From Eubacteriales bacterium (GTDB lineage Bacteria > Bacillota > Clostridia > Oscillospirales > Butyricicoccaceae): a stretch of DNA of 36,053 nt. A program made the position numbers and the translations under genes. Positions 16,541 through 24,051 of this stretch are shown here, one piece after another. The DNA lies in NCBI GenBank assembly GCA_030540435.1, contig JAUNWG010000002.1, positions 72,276 through 108,328 on the forward strand, written 5' to 3'. Positions within the stretch are counted from its first letter, which is position 1. Each line of letters begins with the position of its first letter. Under the pieces are notes generated by a model. That model made no database searches. It was not told where the DNA came from and saw only the letters and a list, made by a program, of their open reading frames with translations.

Positions 16541-17868
16541 CAGGAATCCTCCCTCCCGTCACACACTGCCTCCAGCAGTGTGTCCAAATGCGCCAGCGCA
16601 CGCTGGGCGATCTGTGTATTTTTCTCCCGCTTGCCCTTTACGCGATAGCCAAGCGGCTGGATAATGCCGAAATTGATATTCATCGGCTGGAATTTTGTAT
16701 TTGCTTCATTCGAGACATACAGTCCCAGCGCGCCGATAGCGGTCAGATCGGAAAATTCCACCGGCTGCTGCCCGTTCAGCTCCCGTGCAAGGTTCAGCCC
16801 GGCGACAAAGCCAGAGGCCGCCGACTCGATATAGCCCTCCACGCCGGTCATCTGCCCGGCAAAGCGGATGCGCGGCTCACTGCGCAGCCGGAAATGATGG
16901 TCGAGCAGGCGCGGGGAATCCATAAACGTATTGCGGTGCATGACGCCATAGCGCACAAATTCTGCATTCCGCAGGGCGGGTATCATGGAAAATACGCGCT
17001 TCTGCTCCGGGAATTTCAAATGCGTCTGGAAGCCCACGAGGTTATACAGCGAGCCTGCCGCGTTGTCGCGGCGCAGCTGTACGACGGCATACGGGTCCTT
17101 CCCGGTGCGCGGGTCGCGCAGGCCCACCGGCTTGAGCGGGCCGTACAGCAGCGTATCATGCCCGCGGCGGCCCATGACCTCCACCGGCATACAGCCCTCA
17201 AAGACCTTTTTGTCCTCAAAGCCGTGCACCGGCGCCTGCTCCGCTTCGCACAGCGCCTGCCAGAACGCGTCATACTGCTCCCGATCCATCGGGCAGTTGA
17301 TATAATCCGCTGTGCCCTTATCATAGCGCGACGCAAAATACGCGCTGTCCATGTCCACCGAATCAAAGCTGACGATGGGCGCGGCTGCATCGTAAAAATG
17401 CAGGTATTCGTGCGCGCCGAGCTTGCCCTTGATATCCTCAAACAGCGCATCCGACGTCAGCGGGCCGGTGGCGACGATCACTTCGCCCTCGTCCGGGATG
17501 TGCGTGACCTCGCCCTCGCAAACAGTAATGTTCGGATGGCTTTTGACCTTCTGCGTCACCATGGCGGCAAAGGCGGTGCGGTCCACCGCCAATGCGCCGC
17601 CCGCCTCCACACGGCAGGCGTCCGCACAGGAAAGAATCAGGCTTCCCATCCGACGCAGCTCTTCCTTGAGCAGGCCGGGCGCGGTGCAGATCTCCGCGCC
17701 ACGCAGGGAATTGGAGCAGCACAGCTCCGCAAAATCGTCGGTATGGTGCGCCGGCGTGCGCTTGACCGGCTTCATCTCATGCAGCTCGACTGCTATGCCG
17801 CGCTGCGCCAGCTGCCATGCGGCCTCACTGCCTGCCAGCCCGGCGCCGATCACGATCGCTTTATTCAT
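16540..17868 (-). CDS. trmFO: Methylenetetrahydrofolate-tRNA methyltransferase TrmFO
   Basis: This flavoenzyme makes 5-methyluridine at position 54 of tRNA using methylene-tetrahydrofolate and FADH2. The 442-residue protein has the FAD-binding start [19 protein letters not shown], then [40 protein letters not shown] and [14 protein letters not shown] lies 6-7 bases before the ATG. It overlaps the end of topA by 8 bases, the common topA-trmFO order in Firmicutes. Confidence 0.97.
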   Translation of the reverse strand: MNKAIVIGAGLAGSEAAWQLAQRGIAVELHEMKPVKRTPAHHTDDFAELCCSNSLRGAEICTAPGLLKEELRRMGSLILSCADACRVEAGGALAVDRTAFAAMVTQKVKSHPNITVCEGEVTHIPDEGEVIVATGPLTSDALFEDIKGKLGAHEYLHFYDAAAPIVSFDSVDMDSAYFASRYDKGTADYINCPMDREQYDAFWQALCEAEQAPVHGFEDKKVFEGCMPVEVMGRRGHDTLLYGPLKPVGLRDPRTGKDPYAVVQLRRDNAAGSLYNLVGFQTHLKFPEQKRVFSMIPALRNAEFVRYGVMHRNTFMDSPRLLDHHFRLRSEPRIRFAGQMTGVEGYIESAASGFVAGLNLARELNGQQPVEFSDLTAIGALGLYVSNEANTKFQPMNINFGIIQPLGYRVKGKREKNTQIAQRALAHLDTLLEAVCDGREDS

Positions 17869-20260
17869 CCGCAGCCTCCTCTGTCACAGCAGCCTTTTTG
17901 CGTGAAGTCCGCTTCTTCGGCTTTTCCTCACCCTCTGCGGCCTCCGCTTTCTTGGTGGTCTTGCGGGTCGTTGTCTTTTTGGTTGTTGCCTTTTTTGTCG
18001 TTGTCTTTTTAGCAGCGGTGGTTTTCTTCGCCGCCGTCTTGCGGGTGGTCTTTTTCTTCGGCTCTTCCTCTGCGGTTTCCGCAGTCTCCGCCGCCGTTTC
18101 GCCCTGCTGCGCCGCAGCTGCGGCAGCTTCCGCTTCCTTCTGCGCCTTGGTCTTGCGCGGCGTGCGCTTGCTGACAAATTCCTTGTAGCCGCAGCCGTCC
18201 TTGTAGCACATCAGGTGTGTCTCGCCTGTCTCACGGTCATAATGCCGGAACAGGGCGGAGCCGCAGTCCGGGCACTCCTTCTTTGTGACCTTATCCCACG
18301 ACATAAACGTGCATTCCGGGTAATTGTCGCAGCCGAGGAACGGGAACCCGCGCTTGGATTTCAGCTCCACGATATTGCCGCCGCACTTCGGGCAGAGCAC
18401 GCCGGTCTTGATGGCGATATTCTTGGTATACTTGCAGTCCGGGTAACCGGAGCAGGCAAGGAACTTGCCAAACCGTCCGGACTTGATGACCATGGGCTTG
18501 CCGCAGACCTCGCAAATTTCGTCTGTCACCTGGTCCTTGATCTTGATGCGCTGGCCCTCCAAGTCCTTCTCCGCCTGCTCCAGTGCGGCTGAAAAGTCGC
18601 CATAGAACCGGCGCAAAACCTCCACATAGGTCATTTTTCCGCTGGCGACCTCATCCAGCTCCTCTTCCATGTGCGCCGTAAACGTAAGGTCGGAAATGGA
18701 AGTGAATTTATCCACCAACAGCTCGGTTACACCCTCGCCCAGCGGTGTCGGGCGCAGGCTCCTGCCCTCCTTGTCCACGTAATCGCGTTCAATGATGGTC
18801 GTGATGGTCGGCGCATAGGTGGACGGGCGTCCGATGCCCTTTTCCTCCATCGCCTTGATGAGCGACGCTTCGGTATAGCGCGCAGGCGGCTGGGTAAAAT
18901 GCTGCGCCGGGCTGAGCTTTTTGCAGTTGAGCGCATCGCCCTCGCCAAAGTCGGGCAGCGGCTTGCCGGTCGTGCTGTCCTGCTTGCCGTCGTCCGTCGA
19001 TTCCTCATATACCGCCGTAAAGCCGGGGAATGCGACCTTATAACCGCTGGCGCGGAACACATAGCCCTCGGAAACGATGTCCGCAGACACGGTATCCAAA
19101 ATCGCCTCTGCCATCTGGCAGGCGACAAAGCGGCTCCAAATGAGCTTATACAGCTTATACTGCTCCGGCGTCAGGAATTGCTGGATTTCGTCCGGCGTGA
19201 GATTGACATTGGTCGGGCGGATGGCCTCATGCGCATCCTGCGCGTTGCCCTTGGTGCGGAATACACGCTTTTTGGACGGGTAATATTCCGCGCCGTAGCG
19301 CCCGATGATATACTCCTTTGCCGCAGCGACTGCTTCGTCCGACAGACGCAGCGAGTCGGTTCGCATATAGGTAATCAGACCGGTCAGCCCCTGCTCGCCG
19401 ATCTCGATGCCTTCATACAGCTGCTGTGCGATCGCCATCGTGCGGCGGGGCACAAAGCTGAGCTTGCGGCTTGCCTCCTGCTGCAAGGTAGAGGTGATAA
19501 ACGGCGGCGCAGGGTTTTTGCGCTTTTTGCCGCGTTTGACTTTGCTGACGGTGAACGGCTTGCCGGTAACGGCGTCCACGACCGCCATCGTCTGCGCTTC
19601 GTCCTTCAGCTCGACCTTGCCGCTGCCGTCGCCATAAAACGACGCGGTAAAACTGCCGCCCGCCTGTGTGAGCAGCTCCGCCTCCAGCGACCAGTATTCC
19701 TCCGGCACGAATGCACGGATCTCCTTCTCGCGGTCAACGACCATACGCGTCGCAACCGACTGGACACGGCCTGCGGAAAGGCCGCGCTTGACCTTGCGCC
19801 ACAAAAACGGCGACAGCTGATAGCCGACAATACGGTCGAGGATGCGGCGCGCCTGCTGTGCGTCGACCAGATCGAGGTCGATATCGCGCGGATGCGCGAT
19901 GCCGTCCTGTACCGCATGTTTGGTGATTTCATTAAACGTGACACGCTTGGAGCGCTGGTCACCGAGGTGCAGCAGCTCCTTCAGGTGCCATGAGATTGCT
20001 TCGCCCTCACGGTCCGGGTCAGTTGCGAGATAGACAAAATCGCTATCCTCTGCTGCCTCGCGCAGCTCGTTGATGATCTTATCCTTGCCCTCGATCGGGA
20101 CATATTCCGGTTTAAAATCGTGCTCAATGTCCACGCTCATCGTCTTTCTGGGCAGATCACGCAGATGTCCCATGGACGCTTTGACGGTATAATCCACACC
20201 GAGATATTTCCCGATGGTCTTCGCCTTCGCCGGGGACTCCACAATGACAAGTTTTGACAT
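17861..20260 (-). CDS. topA: DNA topoisomerase I
   Basis: This type IA topoisomerase relaxes negative supercoils. The Toprim domain starts at [20 protein letters not shown], and the active-site tyrosine lies in [14 protein letters not shown]. Three C-terminal zinc ribbons are visible (CEVCGKP..CSGYPDC, CPKCGGN..CDNYPEC, CPDCGSA..CYKDGC). The last 70 or so residues are a low-complexity Lys/Thr/Ala tail ([12 protein letters not shown] type), probably a DNA-binding tail. The ATG at 20258-20260 is chosen because AGGAGG lies 10 bases upstream and the family starts here; an in-frame upstream start would add 14 unrelated residues. The protein is 799 residues. Confidence 0.97.
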   Translation of the reverse strand: MSKLVIVESPAKAKTIGKYLGVDYTVKASMGHLRDLPRKTMSVDIEHDFKPEYVPIEGKDKIINELREAAEDSDFVYLATDPDREGEAISWHLKELLHLGDQRSKRVTFNEITKHAVQDGIAHPRDIDLDLVDAQQARRILDRIVGYQLSPFLWRKVKRGLSAGRVQSVATRMVVDREKEIRAFVPEEYWSLEAELLTQAGGSFTASFYGDGSGKVELKDEAQTMAVVDAVTGKPFTVSKVKRGKKRKNPAPPFITSTLQQEASRKLSFVPRRTMAIAQQLYEGIEIGEQGLTGLITYMRTDSLRLSDEAVAAAKEYIIGRYGAEYYPSKKRVFRTKGNAQDAHEAIRPTNVNLTPDEIQQFLTPEQYKLYKLIWSRFVACQMAEAILDTVSADIVSEGYVFRASGYKVAFPGFTAVYEESTDDGKQDSTTGKPLPDFGEGDALNCKKLSPAQHFTQPPARYTEASLIKAMEEKGIGRPSTYAPTITTIIERDYVDKEGRSLRPTPLGEGVTELLVDKFTSISDLTFTAHMEEELDEVASGKMTYVEVLRRFYGDFSAALEQAEKDLEGQRIKIKDQVTDEICEVCGKPMVIKSGRFGKFLACSGYPDCKYTKNIAIKTGVLCPKCGGNIVELKSKRGFPFLGCDNYPECTFMSWDKVTKKECPDCGSALFRHYDRETGETHLMCYKDGCGYKEFVSKRTPRKTKAQKEAEAAAAAAQQGETAAETAETAEEEPKKKTTRKTAAKKTTAAKKTTTKKATTKKTTTRKTTKKAEAAEGEEKPKKRTSRKKAAVTEEAADE

Positions 20261-20321
20261 GAATGTCCTTCCTCCTGTATGGGCGCTGTCCGCCCATCTC
20301 AAACTCTATCCGATAAATTTC

Positions 20322-20346
20322 AGAATATACAACATAGAATATACAA
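20322..20346. repeat. Direct repeat upstream of topA
   Basis: AGAATATACAA occurs twice, at 20322-20332 and 20336-20346, a 14-base period, in the 92-base gap between dprA and topA. On the minus strand this reads TTGTATATTCT twice. It may overlap a weak topA promoter (TTGTAT with TAGAGT, 18-base spacer) and could be a regulator or supercoiling-sensitive site. Confidence 0.4.
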
Positions 20347-20352
20347 AATAAA

Positions 20353-21540
20353 TTATAATTCAACATCGTCCGCTGCGCGGTAGCCGTCGCCGGCACGGAT
20401 GATATATACGCCAAGCTCCAGCATCGTCAGTGCGGTCAGCACCGTGGAAGCGGTCAAACCAGTCGATTCTACAATGGCATCTACGGTATACTGTCCGTCG
20501 TGCACGGCGCACCATACGGCGCGCTCCTCCACAGAGCCTTCCAGCCTGCGCATTTCCATCACAGGCGGCGCGGCATCTGCCTGCTCCTCCGCAGCGAGTG
20601 GGTTGGGCGCCGCGAGCTTGCGCTGCTCGATGGGTACGATACGCGCCGCCGCGGGCTTTTTGCGTTCGCGCTGTCCGTAATAGGCCAAAATATCTGCGGG
20701 CACCTGCACCAGCTCCGCGCAGCCCTTGCGGATGATATTGTTACAGCCTGCGCTATTCGGCCGGTTGATGTCCGCCGGAACGGCAAATACATCGCGGCCC
20801 TGCTCCAATGCCAGGTCAGCGGAAATGAGCGCGCCGGATTTTTTCGGTGCTTCCACTACCAGTGTCCCCCGGCTCAGCCCGGTTATGATACGGTTACGCA
20901 CGGGAAAATGCCTGCCCTTCGGCTCGGTGCCCGGCGGATATTCGCTGATTACTGCGCCATGCCGGATGATGTCCTCCATCAGCTGCTTGTGCTGCCAGGG
21001 ATAACACACATCCACGCCGCAGCCCAGCACGGCGACGGTCTGCCCGCCCGCTTCAATCGCGGCGCGGTTTGCTGTGCCATCAATGCCCAGCGCCATGCCG
21101 GACACAATGATGCAGTCATTCTGCGCCAGCGTCCCGGCAAAATACCGCGAGGCATGTAAGCCGTATTTGGTCGCCTTGCGCGTGCCGACGATGGAAACTG
21201 CCAGCCGCGTGCGGAAATCCGGCAGCGTGCCGCGCACATACAGCAGCAGCGGCGGGGAATTGATTTGGCGCAGCAACGCAGGATAGTTTGGATCTGCCAG
21301 GGTGACGATGCTGATCTCCTGCTTCTCACAGTCTTCTATGATGCGCCGCGGGTAGGTCAGATCCTTATCCATCAGGGCGTCCTGCCGCATCCGCGTCATA
21401 GACGGGACAGCGGCGATCTCCTCCCGCAGTGCACGCCAGACAGCCTCCGGCGTGCCGAAATATTCGATCATCTGGCGGCCGAACGCCGCGCCGCAGCCTG
21501 CGCGGGTGGCAAGCCAGATCCAGTACAGCTTTGACATCAT
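20353..21540 (-). CDS. dprA: DNA processing protein DprA
   Basis: DprA loads RecA on incoming single-stranded DNA during natural transformation. The 395-residue protein has a SAM-like N-terminal part, then the Rossmann-like core with VSIVGTRKATKYG, IIVSGMALGIDGTANRAA, AVLGCGVDVCYP, FPVRNRIITGLS and EAPKKSGALISADLALEQGR. A winged-helix tail follows (VDAIVESTGLTASTVLTAL). It overlaps the methyltransferase gene upstream (stop at 21537) by ATGA. Other competence genes are not in this window. Confidence 0.96.
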   Translation of the reverse strand: MMSKLYWIWLATRAGCGAAFGRQMIEYFGTPEAVWRALREEIAAVPSMTRMRQDALMDKDLTYPRRIIEDCEKQEISIVTLADPNYPALLRQINSPPLLLYVRGTLPDFRTRLAVSIVGTRKATKYGLHASRYFAGTLAQNDCIIVSGMALGIDGTANRAAIEAGGQTVAVLGCGVDVCYPWQHKQLMEDIIRHGAVISEYPPGTEPKGRHFPVRNRIITGLSRGTLVVEAPKKSGALISADLALEQGRDVFAVPADINRPNSAGCNNIIRKGCAELVQVPADILAYYGQRERKKPAAARIVPIEQRKLAAPNPLAAEEQADAAPPVMEMRRLEGSVEERAVWCAVHDGQYTVDAIVESTGLTASTVLTALTMLELGVYIIRAGDGYRAADDVEL

Positions 21541-22328
21541 GGCTGGTTTCCCTCCCGGCTCATCTCATACATAATGATAGATGCCGCAACAGAGGCATTG
21601 AGCGATTCCGCCCTGCCTTCCATCGGGATGATGAGCAGCTGGTCGCACAGCGCCGCCGCTTTTTTCGTAATACCGCGCCCTTCGTTGCCAATGAGCACGG
21701 CAGCGCGGTGCAGGTCGATCTGTGTGAGCGGTATGCTGTCCTCCGCCAACGCCGCGCCATACAACGGCAGCTTCTGCTGCTGTAAAAACGCAGCCGCTTC
21801 CTCCATGGTCGCCGCCGCAATCGGCAGGCGGAACGCTGCACCCATCGTTGCGCGGACGACCTTGGGCGAAGTCGGATCGACACAGCCCTCACATAATATA
21901 ATGCCATCCAGTGCAAATGCATCCGCCGTCCGTATAACTGTACCAAGATTTCCGGGATCTTGCAAGCCCTCCAGCACCATCAGCCGCCGTGCGCCGCGCA
22001 GCGAATCCAATCCTGTGACCGGACGCTCACACGAAAACACAACCCCCTGCGGCGCCTGGACATTGGATACCTTTGCCAAAAGCGAACTCGGACATGCATA
22101 CAGCTTTGCGCCGGACTGCTCTGCACGGCTCAGATCGCCGGTATCCACCTGCGCATTGTCAGCCACCAGCACATCATGTATTTCTATGCCGCTGGACAGG
22201 GCTTCGCCCAGCATTTTGCCGCCCTCGCATACCATTTCACCCATCATTTTGCGGTATTTCCGGTCGCCGGACAGGCGTACCAACCGCTTGACCAGCGGAT
22301 TTTCACGGCTTTCGATCCGAATACTCAT
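21537..22328 (-). CDS. SpoU/TrmH family RNA 2'-O-methyltransferase
   Basis: These SPOUT-fold enzymes add a methyl group to a ribose 2'-OH in rRNA or tRNA using S-adenosylmethionine. The 263-residue protein has the N-terminal substrate-binding region (SRENPLVKRLVRL) and all three SpoU motifs: GLQDPGNLGTVIRTADAF, VLIGNEGRGI and ESLNASVAASIIMYE. It resembles YsgA/RlmB-type enzymes; the exact target cannot be told. The ATG at 22326-22328 is chosen because homologues begin here and GGAG lies about 8 bases upstream; the longer reading would translate the leader hairpin. Confidence 0.92.
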   Translation of the reverse strand: MSIRIESRENPLVKRLVRLSGDRKYRKMMGEMVCEGGKMLGEALSSGIEIHDVLVADNAQVDTGDLSRAEQSGAKLYACPSSLLAKVSNVQAPQGVVFSCERPVTGLDSLRGARRLMVLEGLQDPGNLGTVIRTADAFALDGIILCEGCVDPTSPKVVRATMGAAFRLPIAAATMEEAAAFLQQQKLPLYGAALAEDSIPLTQIDLHRAAVLIGNEGRGITKKAAALCDQLLIIPMEGRAESLNASVAASIIMYEMSREGNQP

Positions 22329-22370
22329 GTTTGACGCTCCAATTATTTCCTGCCTTTCCCGTACAGGGAA

Positions 22371-22396
22371 AAGCCTGAGCAGCACTGCCCAGGCTT
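22371..22396 (-). promoter_or_regulatory. Terminator-like hairpin in the methyltransferase leader
   Basis: AAGCCTGGGCAG and CTGCTCAGGCTT form a 12-base-pair stem that is followed by TTTTCCC on the minus strand. It lies inside the roughly 120-base leader, between the promoter (22456-22484) and the start codon. The position suggests an attenuator. No known riboswitch or T-box signature was found in the leader. Confidence 0.5.
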
Positions 22397-22455
22397 CTGT
22401 TTTCCAAGGTGTATTGCTCTTGACCCATGGCCCAGAGCCGGTTAAATGCAGGTAC

Positions 22456-22484
22456 ATTATACTATATCCCCAAACCCTTTGCAA
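22456..22484 (-). promoter_or_regulatory. Sigma-A promoter of the methyltransferase-dprA-topA cluster
   Basis: TTGCAA (22479-22484), a 17-base spacer and TATAAT (22456-22461) lie on the minus strand. The -35 box is inside a perfect 14-base palindrome, TTTGCAATTGCAAA (22478-22491), which could be an operator. Confidence 0.82.
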
Positions 22485-22535
22485 TTGCAAATTAAAAGGA
22501 ATTGTTGGCGCGCCAATTTACTAGTGCCGCCCTTA

Positions 22536-22686
22536 GGCTCCCTCAGACGAGGGAGCTGGCACGGCGTAGCCGTGACTGAGGGAGGGAAACGCGAAGTGTT
22601 TCCATTGAGATTGATCTTAGCGCAAACGATTTACCTTTTCACTCCCTCCGTCAGCTTCGCTGACACCTCCCTCATCCGAGGGAGGC
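22536..22686. repeat. Palindromic multi-hairpin repeat element
   Basis: Each end is a perfect hairpin, GCTCCCTC-agac-GAGGGAGC at 22537-22556 and CCTCCCTC-atcc-GAGGGAGG at 22666-22685, so the element ends are inverted copies of each other. Inside are CACGGC-gta-GCCGTG, GGAAAC/GTTTCC and GTCAGC-ttc-GCTGAC. There is no ORF. I believe similar CTCCCTC...GAGGGAG elements are scattered in Oscillospirales genomes, but that is from memory and copy number cannot be judged here. It lies 4 bases from the end of the RHH gene and may act as its terminator. Confidence 0.7.
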
Positions 22687-22689
22687 TGT

Positions 22690-22899
22690 TTATTTCTCCC
22701 CCGAATCCGGGATGAACTCCAGATTATCCAGTGCATAGCGCAGTGCCATGCACATCAGCTCATTGCGGGAGCGTTCACTTTTCGCAGCCAGCTTATCATA
22801 TGCCTCTTTCAATCCCTTATCCATTCGCACAGTTAAAGTGGTAGATGCGGATTCTTTTTTGATTGGCTTCTTCGGTGTTACTACAAATTTGTCTTCCAT
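22690..22899 (-). CDS. Ribbon-helix-helix (CopG/Arc-like) DNA-binding protein
   Basis: This 69-residue protein has a basic N-terminal arm and then TTLTVRMDKGLKEAYDKLA, an RHH strand and helix A, followed by KSERSRNELMCMALRYALD for helix B. Such proteins bind DNA as dimers and usually repress their own promoter. The ATG at 22897-22899 is chosen because AGAGGTG lies 6 bases upstream; a longer in-frame start has no such site. It is divergent from the DUF6809 gene. Between them lie repeated TGTAAyACAA sites that are probable operators. Confidence 0.85.
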   Translation of the reverse strand: MEDKFVVTPKKPIKKESASTTLTVRMDKGLKEAYDKLAAKSERSRNELMCMALRYALDNLEFIPDSGEK

Positions 22900-22910
22900 G
22901 ATTACACCTC

Positions 22911-23020
22911 TGTAACACAATTTTATACTACTAATTTATACTATTATAATATAATACAAGCTGTTTTTGTATATCACATTGAAAAATTACATTTTTTGTG
23001 TTACATTATTTGTAATACAA
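22911..23020. promoter_or_regulatory. Divergent promoter region with repeated operator-like sites
   Basis: This AT-rich region between the divergent RHH and DUF6809 genes contains TGTAACACAA (22911-22920), its exact inverse TTGTGTTACA (22996-23005), and TGTAATACAA (23011-23020). The first and third are followed by the same TTTTAT context, forming a longer direct repeat. Several TATAAT-like boxes lie between (22940-22960). The sites flank the promoters on both sides, as expected for RHH autoregulation. Confidence 0.6.
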
Positions 23021-23043
23021 ATTTTATGAAGGACGGTGTCACC

Positions 23044-23334
23044 ATGCGTACAATATTAGAACAGCTTTACTATGGAGAAATCTTTCCCGCAGAACAATTT
23101 CACCCTGTACAAAGCAACTATAGAAAACTTCAAAAAGAAGCCTCTCAGCGCTATGAAGATTTCGCCAACGAATTGAACCAGCTCGACCCAGACCTGAGCG
23201 CACGCTTTACGCAAATCATGGATGAGCACAGCAGAATCTTTTCGATGGAGTGTACCAGCAATTACATCGACGGCTTCCGCCTCGGCGCACAAATCATGAT
23301 CGAAGTGCTGCATGACGCACAAAGCCAGATATAG
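23044..23334 (+). CDS. DUF6809 family protein
   Basis: This 96-residue protein begins MRTILEQLYYGEIFPAEQ and then has a helical body with NELNQLDPDLSARF and YIDGFRLGAQIMIEVL. I recognise it as the DUF6809 type, common in clostridia and often seen on accessory DNA; its function is not known. The ATG at 23044-23046 fits the family start, while the in-frame upstream ATG codons have poorer ribosome-binding sites. It is one of very few plus-strand genes here and ends just before the first toxin-antitoxin module. Confidence 0.8.
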   Translation: MRTILEQLYYGEIFPAEQFHPVQSNYRKLQKEASQRYEDFANELNQLDPDLSARFTQIMDEHSRIFSMECTSNYIDGFRLGAQIMIEVLHDAQSQI

Positions 23335-23339
23335 CAAAA

Positions 23340-23362
23340 GGACAGCCGGATTGGCTGTCCTT
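23340..23362 (+). terminator. Terminator of the DUF6809 gene
   Basis: GGACAGCC and GGCTGTCC form an 8-base-pair stem with a 5-base loop, 5 bases after the stop codon, followed by TTCTTCC. The U tract is weak. Confidence 0.55.
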
Positions 23363-23363
23363 C

Positions 23364-23391
23364 TTCCATTATCGACAAAATATGATATAAT
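23364..23391 (+). promoter_or_regulatory. Toxin promoter, module 1
   Basis: TATAAT (23386-23391) is preceded by TGA, an extended -10. A weak TTCCAT at 23364-23369 is the best -35. The same arrangement is found in module 2. Confidence 0.65.
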
Positions 23392-23441
23392 GGTTTCGTT
23401 ACCTCTCCCAGACTGGGTAACCAGAAGGGAGGTGAAGTACC

Positions 23442-23549
23442 TTGCTTCAGTTTGTAATCAGTTTTCTTTTGTCTGTTTTGGCTGGTGTAATAGCCAATTA
23501 CATCTTCAAGTGGCTCGTTGACAGACATACAAAGAAGAATCGGAGGTAA
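23442..23549 (+). CDS. 35-residue membrane toxin candidate, module 1 (Fst/Ldr-like)
   Basis: The peptide starts with TTG at 23442-23444, 9-10 bases after GGGAGGTG, and reads M-L-Q-F-V-I-S-F-L-L then SVLAGVIANYIFKWLVD, ending RHTKKNRR. One hydrophobic helix is followed by a Trp-Leu and a basic tail. The A-G-I/V...W-L pattern resembles toxins of the Fst/Ldr superfamily, which insert into the membrane. The 50-base leader can pair with the ribosome-binding site (CCTCTCCC with GGGAGG), as in many type I toxin mRNAs. An antisense RNA gene converges on it from 23692. Toxicity is inferred from architecture and not shown. Confidence 0.75.
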   Translation: MLQFVISFLLSVLAGVIANYIFKWLVDRHTKKNRR

Positions 23550-23578
23550 TCGAGCCCCGGAACTGCCCGTAGCAGTAG

Positions 23579-23612
23579 AAACCCCCTGACAGCACCACCT
23601 GTCAGGGGGTTT
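23579..23612. terminator. Bidirectional terminator, module 1
   Basis: AAACCCCCTGACAG and CTGTCAGGGGGTTT form a perfect 14-base-pair stem with the loop CACCAC. It serves both the toxin mRNA (plus) and the antisense RNA (minus), so both RNAs carry complementary terminator loops. Confidence 0.88.
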
Positions 23613-23657
23613 CGTTCGCCAAATTTTGGTGAACACCTTGCTTCAATTGTTTTCTTC
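23579..23657 (-). ncRNA. Antisense antitoxin RNA candidate, module 1
   Basis: A consensus promoter at 23664-23692 should start an RNA of about 80 bases near 23657, ending at the shared terminator. Going 3', it contains the complement of the direct repeat ACCTTGCTTCA (copy at 23635-23645), a small hairpin (GTTC.CCAAA/TTTGG.GAAC, 23614-23634) and the terminator. The repeat is also found at the toxin start (23439-23449), so the RNA can pair with the toxin translation start as well as the terminator loop. This is the layout of RNA II in the Enterococcus par locus. The exact 5' end is inferred. Confidence 0.72.
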
Positions 23658-23663
23658 GTTATT

Positions 23664-23692
23664 ATTATACCTCGCAGCTGATTTCCTGTCAA
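23664..23692 (-). promoter_or_regulatory. Antisense RNA promoter, module 1
   Basis: A perfect TTGACA (23687-23692), a 17-base spacer and a perfect TATAAT (23664-23669) lie on the minus strand. It is clearly stronger than the toxin promoter, as expected if antitoxin RNA must be in excess. Confidence 0.9.
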
Positions 23693-23741
23693 TACTCCGC
23701 CATATTGCTTGTTGAAAACAAAGCCCAACACGACATTTTTC

Positions 23742-23769
23742 TTCCGCCATCGACAGAATATGGTATAAT
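23742..23769 (+). promoter_or_regulatory. Toxin promoter, module 2
   Basis: TATAAT (23764-23769) is preceded by TGG, an extended -10, with a weak TTCCGC at 23742-23747. The following leader is identical to that of module 1 across the region that can pair with the ribosome-binding site. Confidence 0.65.
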
Positions 23770-23819
23770 GGTTTCGTTACCTCTCCCAGACTGGGTAACC
23801 AGAAGGGAGGTGAATCGAC

Positions 23820-23927
23820 TTGTCGCAGTTTGTGATTAGTTTTCTATTGTCTGTTTTGGCTGGTGTAATAGCCAATTACATCTTCAAGTGGCTCGTTGAC
23901 AGACATACAAAGAAAAATCGGAGGTAA
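23820..23927 (+). CDS. 35-residue membrane toxin candidate, module 2 (Fst/Ldr-like)
   Basis: The TTG at 23820-23822 follows GGGAGGTG by 8-9 bases. The peptide differs from module 1 only at residue 2 (Ser instead of Leu), with the rest of the 35 residues identical (Q-F-V-I-S-F-L-L, SVLAGVIANYIFKWLVD, RHTKKNRR). At the DNA level the body of the gene is nearly identical too, with a few silent changes. In contrast, the four bases that differ around the start codon give a new direct repeat that is matched in the module 2 antisense gene. It is probably a recent tandem duplicate with changed RNA specificity. Confidence 0.75.
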   Translation: MSQFVISFLLSVLAGVIANYIFKWLVDRHTKKNRR

Positions 23928-23956
23928 TCGAGCCCCGCAACTGCGCGTAGCAGTAG

Positions 23957-23991
23957 AAAACCCCTGACAGCTGATCCCTGTCAGGGGTTTT
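23957..23991. terminator. Bidirectional terminator, module 2
   Basis: AAAACCCCTGACAG and CTGTCAGGGGTTTT form the stem with the loop CTGATCC, different from the CACCAC loop of module 1, while the stem is conserved. It ends both the toxin mRNA and the antisense RNA. Confidence 0.88.
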
Positions 23992-24045
23992 CGTTCGCCA
24001 ATTTTTGGTGAACCACTTGTCGCAATTGTGTTCTTTGTTTTCTTC
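23957..24045 (-). ncRNA. Antisense antitoxin RNA candidate, module 2
   Basis: A consensus promoter at 24052-24080 should start an RNA near 24045, of about 90 bases, ending in the shared terminator. It carries the complement of ACTTGTCGCA (24015-24024), which matches the toxin start repeat at 23818-23827. A small hairpin made of GTTCGCCAA/TTGGTGAAC (about 23993-24013) follows. The RNA is the counterpart of the module 1 antisense RNA but should pair better with its own toxin mRNA than with that of module 1. Confidence 0.72.
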
Positions 24046-24051
24046 GCTATT

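Larger units (their letters stand above)
23439..23645 (+). repeat. Direct repeat pair ACCTTGCTTCA, module 1
   Basis: Eleven identical bases occur at 23439-23449, spanning the toxin TTG start, and at 23635-23645 in the antisense gene. Because the two transcripts run in opposite directions, the repeat makes the antisense RNA complementary to the toxin start region. Beyond it, GTTTTCTT is shared after a gap. Confidence 0.85.
23818..24024 (+). repeat. Direct repeat pair ACTTGTCGCA, module 2
   Basis: Ten identical bases occur at 23818-23827, over the toxin TTG start, and at 24015-24024 in the antisense gene, with partial identity continuing (TT.GTG and TTTTCT). Compared with CCTTGCTTCA of module 1, four of ten positions differ, and all four changes are present in both arms. 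Confidence 0.85.

Noticed and set aside
22505..22516. TTGGCGCGCCAA as an attachment site for the accessory island
   Set aside because: No second copy was seen at the other end of the island and no integrase is present, so it is noted only as a palindrome.
22690..23334. RHH protein plus DUF6809 as a type II toxin-antitoxin operon
   Set aside because: The genes are divergent and separated by 144 bases with operator-like repeats, whereas type II pairs are nearly always in one operon with overlap or a few bases between them.
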